From Pohlia nutans (taxonomy: Eukaryota; Streptophyta; Bryopsida; Bryales; Mniaceae): a DNA stretch of 64,000 nt. The position numbers and the translations under genes were made by a program. Location: contig CM040087.1 of NCBI GenBank assembly GCA_022496805.1, positions 29,040,253 to 29,104,252 on the forward strand, given 5' to 3'. The notes under the pieces are model-generated. The model was given only the letters and a program-made list of their open reading frames with translations. It was not told where the DNA came from and did not search any database. Position 1 is the stretch's first letter. Each line of letters begins with the position of its first letter. This document shows, piece by piece, positions 49,101 to 53,754 of the stretch.

Positions 49101-50220
49101 CTGGCGAGTATCTCGTCCAAGTGAAGGGAACAACAGGAACCATAGTCCCTGGTGGAACAATGGTGACCTCCCTCACCTTCATCACCAACAAGCAGACGCA
49201 CGGACCTTTCGGCCCGATTACTGGTATTGCATTTGAGACCAAGGCGAATGGAAAAGTGGTTGGCTTCTTCGGGAGATCAGCGACTTACCTTGATTCGATT
49301 GGTTTCATCACGGAGCTTCATCCGGGCAAGGCCTTACCACCCACAGTAAAGTTCGGCCCATGGGGTGGTGATGGAGGGCATGAGTTCTATGGTGGACAGG
49401 GAGACATTGTGAAGATAGTGGTGTACCACACCCACAGCCAAGTCAACGGAATCCTGACCACGTACGAACAAGGTGGAGTTGCATTCGAGCCGGTGCTCTT
49501 CGGTAGCACCACTGGCGAGGCATCCACGGTACTTCTCCCATTCACTTACTTTCTGAGGTTGCACCAAAAATATATATAAATCTGTCCAGCTGATGTATTC
49601 TGTTACTCTGGAACTCTTGGATATTCTATCACATTGTACATAAGCAGAAGCATGACCCCATCCGCTCGTCTATAACATTGTTAGAATAGTCACAAGAAGT
49701 GATCAACGAAAGCGTAGTACTGACATGGTGCTGACTGTGAATGCAGATATCACTTGACTTCCCGCATGAATACCTGACTCAAGTGAGAGGAACCACCGGA
49801 AAGGTGGGTGGTTTATTTGGTTCGATCAAGTTGATCACTTCCTTGACATTCATCACCAACAAGCACACATACGGTTCTTATGGACACCACAAGGGATCTG
49901 AGTTCGGAAGTCAAGCACATCGGTTGGTGACTGGATTCTATGGCAAGGCGGGTGATGCTCTAGACCAGATTGGATTCTTTGCCACCGCTAGTTCGGAAGC
50001 CACGGACAACTACTTGCACGTTCACCGCGTGGGCTGGAAGAATCCCTGGGGAGAGTTCATCAGGAGGGAGGTCTCTTCAGCTGGGAAGTTCATCAAGGAA
50101 GAGATGGGCTCCTTTGGGAAATTGCCGTCCCTCGGGTTTCACTTGAGCCTCGGCCATCAAGGGGAGGGAAGCAAGTCTCACAAGAAGTCCCCAAAGGGCT
50201 TGAAGGCGTGGAAACCTTAG
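652..50220 (+). CDS. Giant multi-domain jacalin-related lectin gene (57 exons in window, 5' end missing)
   Basis: Consecutive exons share the jacalin signature: a first part like P-E-E-Y-L-V-Q-V-K-G, S-L-T-F-x-T-N-K, Y-G-P-Y-G, G-F-F-G-R-S-G-x-x-L-D-Q-I-G, and a second part like G-P-W-G-G-x-G-G-x-x-F-Y-D-G-R-G-D-I-V-E-I. Every exon is flanked by AG and GT, is a multiple of three (except two disrupted exons) and joins its neighbours in phase 0. No exon except the last has an in-frame stop. The sum is about 12,300 codons, about 47 complete jacalin domains and nine linker stretches. Jacalin-related lectins bind mannose or galactose sugars; most plant members have one to a few domains, so this size is exceptional. 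No signal peptide or start codon is visible because the 5' end is outside the window or in unrecognised sequence. Alternative: several shorter transcripts from internal promoters. The exon calls are strong; the single-transcript claim is inference. Confidence 0.7.
1195..1640. repeat. Degenerate ~23-bp minisatellite in intron 1
   Basis: The intron between exons 1 and 2 is almost filled by imperfect copies of a unit close to catgtcagaacaagttcatt, roughly 18 to 20 of them. They happen to leave a reading frame open past exon 1, so a gene finder could wrongly extend that exon. The spliced reading is supported by the donor gtaatt and by the acceptor at 1767-1768. Confidence 0.75.
1769..2425 (+). 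CDS. Exon 2: jacalin exon with long central linker
   Basis: 219 codons, the longest of the early exons. The first-part module (about residues 1-74) ends S-E-S-L-L-H-Q-I-G, so the G-x-x-x-D ligand loop is lost (His replaces Asp). A poorly conserved, charged linker of about 80 residues follows, then H-G-P-W-G-G-S-G-G with F-S-D-G-R-G-E-I-V-E. The domain formed with exon 1 is therefore probably not able to bind sugar in the usual way, while its second half is intact. Donor gtaatt, acceptor acatacag. Confidence 0.75.
2536..2964 (+). CDS. Exon 3: compact jacalin exon
   Basis: 143 codons, the shortest two-half exon. The first half carries S-L-T-F-V-T-N and an intact ligand loop G-M-F-L-D. Only a short spacer separates it from E-G-P-W-G-G-V-G-G and F-Y-D-G-V-G-D-I-V-E-I. 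Its end departs from the usual H-G-G-x-G-G (it reads Y-R-G-H-D-N-Q). Donor gtatgt, acceptor ttttacag, both good. Confidence 0.8.
3135..3656 (+). CDS. Exon 4: jacalin exon with a remnant extra half-domain
   Basis: 174 codons. It begins M-K-L-H-F-M-N-E-H in place of I-T-L-x-x-P-E-E-Y; the first Met is simply the first exon codon, not a start. The ligand loop is G-L-N-L-N, with Asp changed to Asn. Between the two halves, about residues 84-114 read like a decayed copy of the G-P-W-G-G...F-Y-D-G...D-I-V-E-I stretch, followed by a well-kept copy. This suggests an internal partial duplication. Donor gtaagt; a (ta)n run lies in the upstream intron near 3071. Confidence 0.75.
3758..4237 (+). CDS. Exon 5: jacalin exon
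   Basis: 160 codons. First half I-T-L-D-F-P-E-E-Y-L-V-Q-V-R-G; the ligand loop reads V-T-S-L-D, keeping Asp but losing Gly. A short spacer with repeated H-Q-P precedes G-P-W-G-A-T-H-G, where the second Gly pair is lost. It ends H-G-G-E-G-P-E-H-V-K. The donor gtctgt is weak, the acceptor ttttcacag is good. Confidence 0.75.
4399..4902 (+). CDS. Exon 6: jacalin half-domain, Cys-rich patch and Pro-rich linker
   Basis: 168 codons. Only the first-part module is present (about residues 1-76), with a dead ligand loop S-T-V-V-H. It is followed by an unusual patch of five Cys in 14 residues (C-x2-C-x6-C-C-x-C) and then a Pro/Thr/Gly-rich stretch ending F-P-Q before the donor gtatga. It closes the fifth complete domain and opens the first linker. 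The Cys patch is not seen in any other exon of the window and could form local disulfides or bind metal; that is inference. Confidence 0.75.
5088..5840 (+). CDS. Exon 7: Thr/Ser/Pro/Lys linker exon, left end of the array
   Basis: 251 codons, no jacalin fold. The acceptor is taken as gtagcag (5081-5087); gtag three bases earlier also keeps phase 0. The first 50 or so codons are unique and Pro-rich. From about 5235 the sequence becomes that of the amplified array, with one partial and one complete 210-bp repeat and the common linker end (G-T-P-K before gtatgt). Repeated K-E-V-V-P-G-K-P-A-Q-P-S-K-P blocks alternate with Thr/Ser clusters suited to O-glycosylation. Confidence 0.65.
6066..6329 (+). 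CDS. Unit 1 exon b (exon 8): linker tail plus second-part half-domain
   Basis: 88 codons. It opens A-E-E-P-V-T-S-T, finishing the linker, then Q-G-P-W-G-S-K-Q-E-T-T-F-Y-D-G-S-G-D-I-T-E-I and ends Q-G-G-R-G-G-D-V-S-K. The usual G-P-W-G-G-x-G-G loop is replaced by G-P-W-G-S-K-Q-E, so this half lacks the glycine-rich ligand loop. Intron a-b (5841-6065) is G-rich; donor gtttgt. Confidence 0.8.
6622..7080 (+). CDS. Unit 1 exon c (exon 9): jacalin exon, degenerate ligand loop
   Basis: 153 codons. The first half has P-D-E-Y-L-V-Q-V-R-G-T-T and S-L-T-F-V-S-N-K-K-T-Y-G-P-Y-G, but ends A-T-T-C-V-H-S-I-G, so the G-x-x-x-D loop is absent. With exon b this gives a domain lacking both ligand loops, probably structural. 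The second half, E-A-W-G-G-Q-G-G...F-Y-E-G-S-G-D-V-V-E-V, is intact. Acceptor tgtgcag, donor gtgagg. Confidence 0.85.
7279..7725 (+). CDS. Unit 1 exon d (exon 10): jacalin exon
   Basis: 149 codons. P-D-E-Y-L-V-Q-V-K-G-S-S, then S-L-E-F-I-T-N-K-Q-S-Y-G-P-Y-G, and an intact ligand loop G-Y-F-V-D-Q-L-G. The second half starts G-S-W-G-G-P-G-G and ends G-P-D-S-G-E-T-K-K before the weak donor gtcggg. The diverged homologue at 48497-48943 ends at the equivalent codon with gttcga, which supports this boundary. Confidence 0.8.
7866..8306 (+). CDS. Unit 1 exon e (exon 11): jacalin exon
   Basis: 147 codons. I-S-F-D-A-G-E-Y-L-V-Q-V-K-G, S-L-T-F-I-T-N-K-Q-T-Y-G-P-F-G and ligand loop G-T-F-L-D-S-I-G. The second half has G-P-W-G-G-D-G-G, F-Y-G-G-Q-G-D-I-V-R-I and ends G-G-T-G-G-E-T-S-T before gtgcgt. 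All features of a sugar-competent half-domain pair are present. Confidence 0.85.
8612..10672 (+). CDS. Unit 1 exon a (exon 12): jacalin half-domain plus mucin-like repeat linker
   Basis: 687 codons. About residues 1-80 are the first-part module (P-N-E-Y-V-T-Q-V-T-G, S-L-T-F-V-T-N-K-K, ligand loop G-D-S-L-D). The rest is a linker of Thr/Ser clusters and K-E-V-V-P-G-K-P-A-Q-P-S-K-P-D-T-D-E-E-K-P blocks. It holds three 79-residue repeats (9347-10057) and two 70-residue repeats (10058-10477). It ends G-T-P-K at donor gtatgt. The linker is predicted disordered, extended and heavily O-glycosylated if secreted (inference). Confidence 0.85.
9347..10477 (+). repeat. Nested linker repeats, unit 1: three 237-bp and two 210-bp copies
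   Basis: 237-bp copies start at 9347, 9584 and 9821, each coding D-I-T-G-S-G-S-W-T-T-I-T-S onward. 210-bp copies start at 10058 and 10268, coding S-T-(I/T)-T-S-T-T onward. Both end with the same L-V-R-P-G-Q-S-T. All are in frame, so copy changes alter length but not frame. Confidence 0.95.
10898..15503 (+). CDS. Unit 2 (exons 13-17): four jacalin domains plus linker, exon e frameshifted
   Basis: Exons b 10898-11161, c 11454-11912, d 12111-12557, e 12698-13137, a 13443-15503. It is almost identical to unit 1 except that exon e lacks one C in the run at about 12823 (ggccagtg instead of ggcccagtg), so the phase-0 chain breaks inside the Y-G-P-F-G region. The last 237-bp linker repeat codes K-P-A-Q-P-S-K-P-D before the P-T-S-G variant, a combination shared with unit 4 only. 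Either a real disabling deletion or a base-calling error in a C run. Confidence 0.8.
14178..15308 (+). repeat. Nested linker repeats, unit 2: three 237-bp and two 210-bp copies
   Basis: 237-bp copies begin at 14178, 14415 and 14652; 210-bp copies at 14889 and 15099. Same count as unit 1, but the third 237-bp copy carries the P-S-K variant rather than A-S-K. Confidence 0.95.
15729..20572 (+). CDS. Unit 3 (exons 18-22): intact unit with the longest linker
   Basis: Exons b 15729-15992, c 16285-16743, d 16942-17388, e 17529-17969, a 18275-20572 (766 codons). All are in phase with no disruptions. Four 237-bp linker repeats are present instead of three, the last two being identical A-S-K/P-T-S-G variants. 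One private change, Ser to Leu, sits in the first 237-bp repeat (gttggg at 19021-19026). Confidence 0.85.
19010..20377 (+). repeat. Nested linker repeats, unit 3: four 237-bp and two 210-bp copies
   Basis: 237-bp copies begin at 19010, 19247, 19484 and 19721; 210-bp copies at 19958 and 20168. The extra 237-bp copy fully explains why this unit is 5069 bp long. Confidence 0.95.
20798..25406 (+). CDS. Unit 4 (exons 23-27): linker exon carries four single-base indels
   Basis: Exons b 20798-21061, c 21354-21812, d 22011-22457, e 22598-23038, a 23344-25406. Exons b to e are intact. Exon a, compared with other units, has an extra A near 24220 (cgaaagg), a missing C near 24394 (gtccgtcc), an extra C near 24668 (gccccgcg) and an extra G near 25110 (cgggtgac). 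The net change is +2, so the frame is lost from about 24220 and does not recover by the exon end. All four lie in short homopolymers, which favours consensus errors over decay, but decay is possible. Confidence 0.8.
24079..25211 (+). repeat. Nested linker repeats, unit 4: three 237-bp and two 210-bp copies with indels
   Basis: The copies align with those of unit 2, including the P-S-K/P-T-S-G combination in the third 237-bp copy, but are interrupted by the four single-base indels described for this unit's exon a. Confidence 0.9.
25632..30238 (+). CDS. Unit 5 (exons 28-32): intact unit with the K-P-V-Q marker
   Basis: Exons b 25632-25895, c 26188-26646, d 26845-27291, e 27432-27872, a 28178-30238 (687 codons). 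All are in phase. In the second 237-bp linker repeat GCG is changed to GTG (29269-29271), giving K-P-V-Q-P-S-K-P instead of K-P-A-Q-P-S-K-P. This change is also in units 6 and 7 and nowhere else at this position. Confidence 0.85.
28913..30043 (+). repeat. Nested linker repeats, unit 5: three 237-bp and two 210-bp copies
   Basis: 237-bp copies begin at 28913, 29150 and 29387; 210-bp copies at 29624 and 29834. The second 237-bp copy holds the K-P-V-Q marker. Confidence 0.95.
30464..34833 (+). CDS. Unit 6 (exons 33-37): intact unit with the shortest linker
   Basis: Exons b 30464-30727, c 31020-31478, d 31677-32123, e 32264-32704, a 33010-34833 (608 codons). Only two 237-bp repeats remain; the first carries the K-P-V-Q marker, so the copy that precedes it in unit 5 has been lost. 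One private intron substitution (gaggca for gaagca, about 32744) distinguishes it. All exons are open and in phase. Confidence 0.85.
33745..34638 (+). repeat. Nested linker repeats, unit 6: two 237-bp and two 210-bp copies
   Basis: 237-bp copies begin at 33745 and 33982; 210-bp copies at 34219 and 34429. Loss of one 237-bp copy explains the 4595-bp period of this unit. Confidence 0.95.
35059..39638 (+). CDS. Unit 7 (exons 38-42): intact unit with an extra 70-residue repeat
   Basis: Exons b 35059-35322, c 35615-36073, d 36272-36718, e 36859-37299, a 37605-39638 (678 codons). It shares the two-copy 237-bp arrangement and the K-P-V-Q marker with unit 6, but has three 210-bp repeats instead of two. 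All exons are open and in phase. Confidence 0.85.
38340..39443 (+). repeat. Nested linker repeats, unit 7: two 237-bp and three 210-bp copies
   Basis: 237-bp copies begin at 38340 and 38577; 210-bp copies at 38814, 39024 and 39234. The added 210-bp copy shows that both repeat classes vary in number independently. Confidence 0.95.
39864..43720 (+). CDS. Unit 8 (exons 43-47): last unit, with diverged fused linker exon
   Basis: Exons b 39864-40127, c 40420-40878, d 41077-41523, e 41664-42104 match the array. The last exon (42410-43720, 437 codons) starts as exon a, but after 42728 it diverges. It has single, unamplified linker blocks, a Ser-rich tract (codons near 43325-43410), and then runs straight into a second-part half-domain (E-G-P-W-G-G-E-G-G, F-Y-D-G-V-G-D-L-V-E-I) ending F-T-K at gtatgg. 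The a-b intron of other units is thus missing here. This probably shows the pre-amplification form of the linker. Confidence 0.85.
43882..44319 (+). CDS. Exon 48: jacalin exon
   Basis: 146 codons. It starts V-V-L-K-S-G-V-E-H-I-I-R-I-K-G rather than I-T-L-x-x-P-E-E-Y, has an intact ligand loop G-S-Y-I-D, and a second half G-A-W-G-G-D-G-G...F-S-D-G-R-G-D-I-V-E-V ending H-G-G-D-G-G-K-S-Q-S-Q-T. Codon use is more A+T-rich than in the array. Acceptor tgtgtag, donor gtacat. Confidence 0.8.
44515..44970 (+). CDS. Exon 49: jacalin exon
   Basis: 152 codons. I-V-L-N-F-P-E-E-Y-L-I-Q-V-Q-G, S-L-T-F-I-T-N, ligand loop G-D-A-L-D, then G-P-W-G-G-P-G-G, F-Y-D-G-R-G-D-I-V-E-I and G-P-G-G-E-T-A-K. Both ligand loops are intact. 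Acceptor gtgtgcag, donor gtaatg. Confidence 0.85.
45239..45676 (+). CDS. Exon 50: jacalin exon, ligand loop altered
   Basis: 146 codons. I-K-F-K-Q-D-E-E-Y-L-L-Q-I-Q-G lacks the usual Pro. The ligand loop is D-E-F-L-D, Gly replaced by Asp. Second half G-P-W-G-G-K-N-G-N, F-Y-D-G-K-G-T-V-V-G-I, ending H-G-G-P-G-G-K-T-A-K. Acceptor atttgtag, donor gtatgc. Confidence 0.8.
45896..46345 (+). CDS. Exon 51: jacalin exon
   Basis: 150 codons. I-F-F-T-G-S-D-E-E-L-L-Q-V-K-G start, ligand loop G-V-C-L-D intact, second half G-P-W-G-G-P-K-G-N and F-C-T-G-R-G-E-L-V-D-I, ending G-A-D-G-G-E-M-T-K. Acceptor gaaacag, donor gtgcaa (weak). Confidence 0.75.
46464..46922 (+). CDS. Exon 52: jacalin exon, ligand loop altered
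   Basis: 153 codons. I-S-L-K-D-T-D-S-Y-L-V-Y-V-K-G, ligand loop S-T-Q-I-D (Gly lost), second half G-P-W-G-G-Q-G-G-V-E-F-H-D-G-H-G-E-I-R-E-I. The end is His-rich (H-V-H-H-A-T before gtgatc) and lacks the normal G-G-x-x-x-K, so this donor is the least certain of the group. Confidence 0.7.
47188..47667 (+). CDS. Exon 53: jacalin exon, diverged counterpart of exon b
   Basis: 160 codons. The first half is a normal module (ligand loop A-D-Y-L-D). Its second half, G-P-W-G-V-S-E-E-T-N-F-Y-D-G-R-G-N-I-V-E-I ending Q-G-G-P-G-G-E-V-A-K, is clearly homologous to exon b of the array, sharing the lost glycine loop and R-I-Q-T-T-Y. It starts the old b-c-d-e-a block that runs to the gene end. Acceptor ttttgtcag, donor gtaaga. 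Confidence 0.85.
47863..48318 (+). CDS. Exon 54: diverged counterpart of exon c
   Basis: 152 codons, highly similar to exon c, including P-D-E-Y-L-V-Q-V-K-G-T-T-R, the dead ligand loop A-T-S-C-V-H-S-I-G and the end G-E-N-G-R-G-P-K-E-A-K. The shared loss of the loop predates the separation of this copy from the array. The following intron (48319-48496) also aligns with the array's c-d intron. Confidence 0.9.
48497..48943 (+). CDS. Exon 55: diverged counterpart of exon d
   Basis: 149 codons, the same length as exon d. P-D-E-Y-L-V-Q-V-K-G-S-S, S-L-E-F-I-T-N-K-Q-S-Y-G-P-Y-G, intact loop G-Y-F-V-D, G-P-W-G-G-P-G-G and the end S-D-S-G-E-T-K-K at gttcga. Confidence 0.9.
49088..49528 (+). CDS. Exon 56: diverged counterpart of exon e
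   Basis: 147 codons, the same length as exon e. G-E-Y-L-V-Q-V-K-G-T-T-G, S-L-T-F-I-T-N-K-Q-T, ligand loop A-T-Y-L-D (array copies have G-T-F-L-D), G-P-W-G-G-D-G-G and F-Y-G-G-Q-G-D-I-V-K-I, ending G-E-A-S-T at gtactt. Confidence 0.9.
49747..50220 (+). CDS. Exon 57: terminal exon, counterpart of exon a with a basic tail
   Basis: 157 codons plus stop. The first 80 or so residues match the exon a module (ligand loop G-D-A-L-D). The T-T-S-T linker seen in the array is absent. Instead a tail of about 60 residues rich in Lys, Gly and Ser follows (ending G-L-K-A-W-K-P) and stops. This closes the last jacalin domain and the protein. A possible polyadenylation signal, aataat, lies at 50272. Confidence 0.85.
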   Translation: MSLDFPHEYLTQVRGTTGKVGGLFGSIKLITSLTFITNKHTYGSYGHHKGSEFGSQAHRLVTGFYGKAGDALDQIGFFATASSEATDNYLHVHRVGWKNPWGEFIRREVSSAGKFIKEEMGSFGKLPSLGFHLSLGHQGEGSKSHKKSPKGLKAWKP

Positions 50221-50454
50221 GAACTTCCAGGCTTGAATTTTAATTATTTGTGACCATAGGTTGCAATATAGAATAATACACTTCATGCAGCGTATCATAG
50301 ACGTAGGCTTACTATTTTGTGTTGTCTTGTTATCATGGACAAGTAGGCTCATGTATTGTGGCTATTTATAATTATACAGAGGAGCAAATATAAGGCTCTA
50401 TTTCTGATTCCAGACTTGTGTCATCTTTTGTCTTTGAATGATCCATCTAAGAGC

Positions 50455-50680
50455 CCATGAATTTTAGAGCTACAACATGATGGGAGCTTGGTTGCATTCA
50501 ATTTTTCTTTCAGGACGTTGATCTTTTTGCACGTCAGCCACAGAAAAAAGTAGAAAACATGAGACTAAGTGGTCCTTGTCAGAAGGGAGAGTAATTGGAT
50601 GAAGCGACCTCCTGAGTCATAATGTGTACCAAATCTGTCACTCGTCATATTTGAAGCTCAGTTTTAAGGTGATAAAATAT
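50455..50680 (+). repeat. Segment of the lectin 3' flank, duplicated at 55245-55468
   Basis: Shared landmarks in the same order and orientation are catgaattttagagc, gggagcttggttgcattc, gatgaagcgacctcctgagt and accaaatctgtcactc, then ttgaagctcagtt. Part of the middle (about 50540-50600) is shorter in the other copy. Confidence 0.85.
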
Positions 50681-51813
50681 AAATGTACGGTTCAACGGTT
50701 GTCTACTTAGCTAGGGATGTCAGTTCATTACCATTTGATTCATTGTGGACAAGAGATGAAACGCTTCTTCTCTTGCTATTCCGTAACAAAAACTCGTGAA
50801 CGGGCAAGGGAAATTGAAGGCGTGGTGCAACCTTCCACTCCGAGTCATTCGGCCAACATGCTCCATCCACACGTAGCAAGCTCAATTCAGAGTCCAAGAT
50901 GAATCTGGGTTTCCTGCATGAAAGCTTCCACGCAGAGCTCAACCCTAACTGAGTGCAGAAGTTTCCAGATTCGTAGTGCACACTCGGATAGTTGACCATG
51001 ATAGGAGCTTTCTTAATCCTTTACCGCCCAGAGTGGTTTCTTTGGGGTGATGTTTCTTTCAAACTCTCTTTGTTGAAATTAAGGATACTATTAATAGTAT
51101 CCAACGGTATGAATGTAAGTATAGCTTAATGAAACAAGTGTCGATTAAATCTTGGTAAGATCGGACCGTTGGATTGAAAGATTATAGTATGTCTTCGAAC
51201 CGTATAATGCACACTCAAAAATGAGATTTTTGGGGGTCTGTGACTTCTAGGCTAAATAGAATTTGGGTTAAATTTTCAAGATTAAAAATGAAGATGTTCA
51301 GCAATCGCCTGTGTCAACACCTCTTCATTGCAATTTTTCATGTCAAGAACGGACTCATACATAATTATTGTGAATTTTATAAGTGAGAGTGACTTATCAA
51401 TGTACGGTTTAGGACAAAATTTATACGTTAAAATAAGAAAGGAGTTGGTACATTGATGAAGATTAGACTACATACACTAATGGAACATGAATAAGAGAAC
51501 ACAATCCAAAAAAAAATACAAGATAACAAACTTGCAAACACAAGAAATACCACATAGTACGTGTGTTGTATTTGTAAGTATTTGCAGTATTTTGAGGCAT
51601 TGCAGTATTTTGGTGTTTTGTACATAGGTATTTGGATAGTTAAGAAAGTCAAATTCCAAATTTTCTTTTTGCATCATCTACAGTATCAAAAGTTACACAT
51701 TTGTACTTTAGACATCGAATTGAGATGGTTCACGGATTCTCCAGCATTTCATTTTCTAGTGATTTAGTAACCACTTAGTGGTTACTTGGGCACTAAAGGG
51801 TTAAACCCCAGAA

Positions 51814-51867
51814 AAATTAGTTTAGCCGTTAAGAAAGATGTCCGAGGAAAGATGGCTAAACTAGTTT
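51814..51867. other. Imperfect inverted repeat (hairpin-forming)
   Basis: aaattagtttagcc and ggctaaactagttt are complementary at 13 of 14 positions with a 26-base loop. It may be the trace of a small inverted-repeat element. No terminator-like U tract in the bacterial sense applies here. Confidence 0.5.
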
Positions 51868-52093
51868 TTCATGAGTTTGAAGACCACCAAGCTCTTACAC
51901 ACCTATTAATCACAGACCACTAAGCTCTTCCCTACTTTTTAACTATTTTGGGTGACCTAATAAGAGTACATTAATGCAATATTCACAGTTTTTTTATTCA
52001 AACACAAGGTGACTTTAAGGATAACTCTAATATCCCATGTAATATTCACCTCTTTTAAAAAAAAACTACAAATTTATTGAGATTTTTATATAT

Positions 52094-52558
52094 TACTCCC
52101 TTTGTCCCAATATAAAGAACACCTCCTAAAATTCAACTTATCGTTTTCAACATTAGAGTTATCTATAAAATCGAGTAAAAGTTTCCTAGAATAGGAAAGA
52201 CAAGGTAGATTTGGTTATTTAACTTAAAAGGCAGCAAAAATGAGTTTTGGTCCTTTTTCCAACCAATCACAACACAATGTGGTGTTAGAGAGATTCAAAC
52301 CTTGCACCGTCCCAATGCTAGAGAAGCTTCTCTAAGTCGCACTCGAATTCCCATAGTGGAATCTTTAAATGCCTCCACACCAACCTCATGCTCTTCCAAA
52401 GCAAGAAGCTTGGTGGCTTGTGGTGAAAGGTGTCAAAAAAATATACCTAAAGAACAAAAACATAGCTCAACAGATAAGGTACAAGTAGTTTACTTTGCGG
52501 ATAACTCAATTTTGTTGAATTTTAGGTGGTGCTCTTTGTATTGGGACAAAAAGGAGTA
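52094..52558. mobile_element. Stowaway-like MITE with TA target duplication
   Basis: The left end is TA then ctccctttgtcccaatataa. The right end, read on the minus strand, is tactcctttttgtcccaata. The ends match over about 30 bases with few differences, and TA flanks both sides (52094-52095 and 52557-52558). This is the pattern of Stowaway elements mobilised by mariner-type transposases. The 461-bp body has no transposase. Confidence 0.85.
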
Positions 52559-52669
52559 ATATACTACTTTAATAGTATTTGATCTTGAATTATGATTTTA
52601 TTTTAAAACTATATATCTTGTAAATAGATTTTTGTTTTATTTTAAATTTATTTTATTTTTTATATACAC

Positions 52670-53610
52670 TGAGGAACAAAATTGAGTATTGATTTGAAAC
52701 TTTTTCATCCAAACAACCATACCATGAGTATGAATGGGCAAAGTCCAAAAGTGGATATACGAAAGTTGTAGTATGCAACATATAACACATTACTATGGAA
52801 GTTTGAAGAAAAACTCAATTGTGATTTGAATAAAAATTAATTTCAAAGTTAGCCATGTCTCAAACGTGGTTTAGTGCGGTATAATTTGGAACTAAGTCTT
52901 TAAATTTTGTCATTATTTTCTTAGAGCTTCAAAAAAGCATTTTATGCCTTGGTATATTGGAATACATCATTTGGATTGTTGTACACAAATTTGAAGGAAG
53001 TTGAAAAATATAGAATTAAAATGCTCACAATTTGAGAAACATGCAAATGATGTTGGTTTCATGATATTTGAATATTTTGTTGGAATTAAGAGCATGGGAC
53101 TCTATTGGCCATTGTATAGAGAGCATAGATTGTAACATGAACCATTGTTGCATCTTAACCCTTAAACGTCAAAGCAAGCCCCACGGGCTTATTACAAAGG
53201 AATAATTGAGGAAAAAAGTAGTTATTCTCAACCAAATCAAGAGAGAATTGCTGCATTAGAAAGCTACTGAAAAAGCAATTCAGATTCTTGCTTTGTGCCT
53301 CATTTGAGAGCTTGTGGAATCATCCAGAAGCAACCAAACTAGTCGGAGTGAACATAAGTTGAAGTTAGGCAATATGGGTCGTTTTTTAAAAAGGGCTGCA
53401 GTGCAACAATACCGCAGCATTGACTAGCCCACAAAGTCATTTTTTTGTTTTTTTTGTTTTTTTATTTCTTCCAAAAATATTTAGATACCTTCCGGGCTGC
53501 CTCGCCCGGACCCTCTTGACGTTTAGAGATTAATATCCTTGCATTCGAAATACTTGTTGAATAGGCCGATGCATTCAATTTATATTCGTGACGCACGTAA
53601 TTGATTCAAC
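52670..53610 (+). repeat. Dispersed repeat, left copy, split by a MITE-like insertion
   Basis: It begins ctgaggaacaaaattgagta, runs through caaatgatgttggtttc and is similar to 53745-54165 in the same orientation and to 54655-55175 in reverse complement. A 371-bp insertion interrupts it at 53159-53529. No protein coding seen. Confidence 0.8.
53159..53529. mobile_element. MITE-like insertion flanked by TTAA
   Basis: Comparison with the sister copy at 54020-54045 shows an insertion at TTAA, with TTAA on both sides (53155-53158 and 53530-53533). The ends are imperfect inverted repeats: ccttaaacgtcaa on the left and ttgacgtttagag on the right. Hairpins aagccc-cac-gggctt and tccgggc-tgcctc-gcccgga lie just inside the ends. 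TTAA duplication is typical of piggyBac-like elements; the assignment is tentative. Confidence 0.6.
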
Positions 53611-53706
53611 CAATCGAACAATTTGTTTTTGTCGTTTTTAGTATCATCAAAAATTTGTAAATTTTATGAAATTCAGTGTAATTTCTGGTAGCTTTGAACT
53701 TTTTGA

Positions 53707-53717
53707 TGATGATGATG

Positions 53718-53749
<32 letters not shown>

Positions 53750-53754
53750 AATTT
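53707..53754. repeat. (gat)n/(ta)n microsatellite
   Basis: gatgatgatgat is followed by about fifteen ta repeats, placed exactly between two members of the dispersed repeat family. Confidence 0.9.

Larger units (their letters stand above)
50221..52093. other. 3' flank and intergenic sequence, no gene recognised
   Basis: AT-rich sequence following the lectin stop. It contains the gene's likely 3' untranslated region, a segment repeated further right (50455-50680) and a potential hairpin near 51814-51867. The short open frames show no recognisable domain. I see no RNA gene. Confidence 0.5.

Noticed and set aside
652..50220. Eight or more separate tandem lectin genes
   Set aside because: No exon in the array carries a start or stop codon at its ends, all junctions are phase 0 and domains are shared across exon borders, so units cannot stand alone as genes. 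Internal promoters are not excluded.
50703..50999. Minus-strand 98-codon frame
   Set aside because: No recognisable domain, no supporting signals and no link to neighbouring features.
52302..52559. 85-codon frame in the flank
   Set aside because: Lies within the Stowaway-like MITE, which is non-coding.
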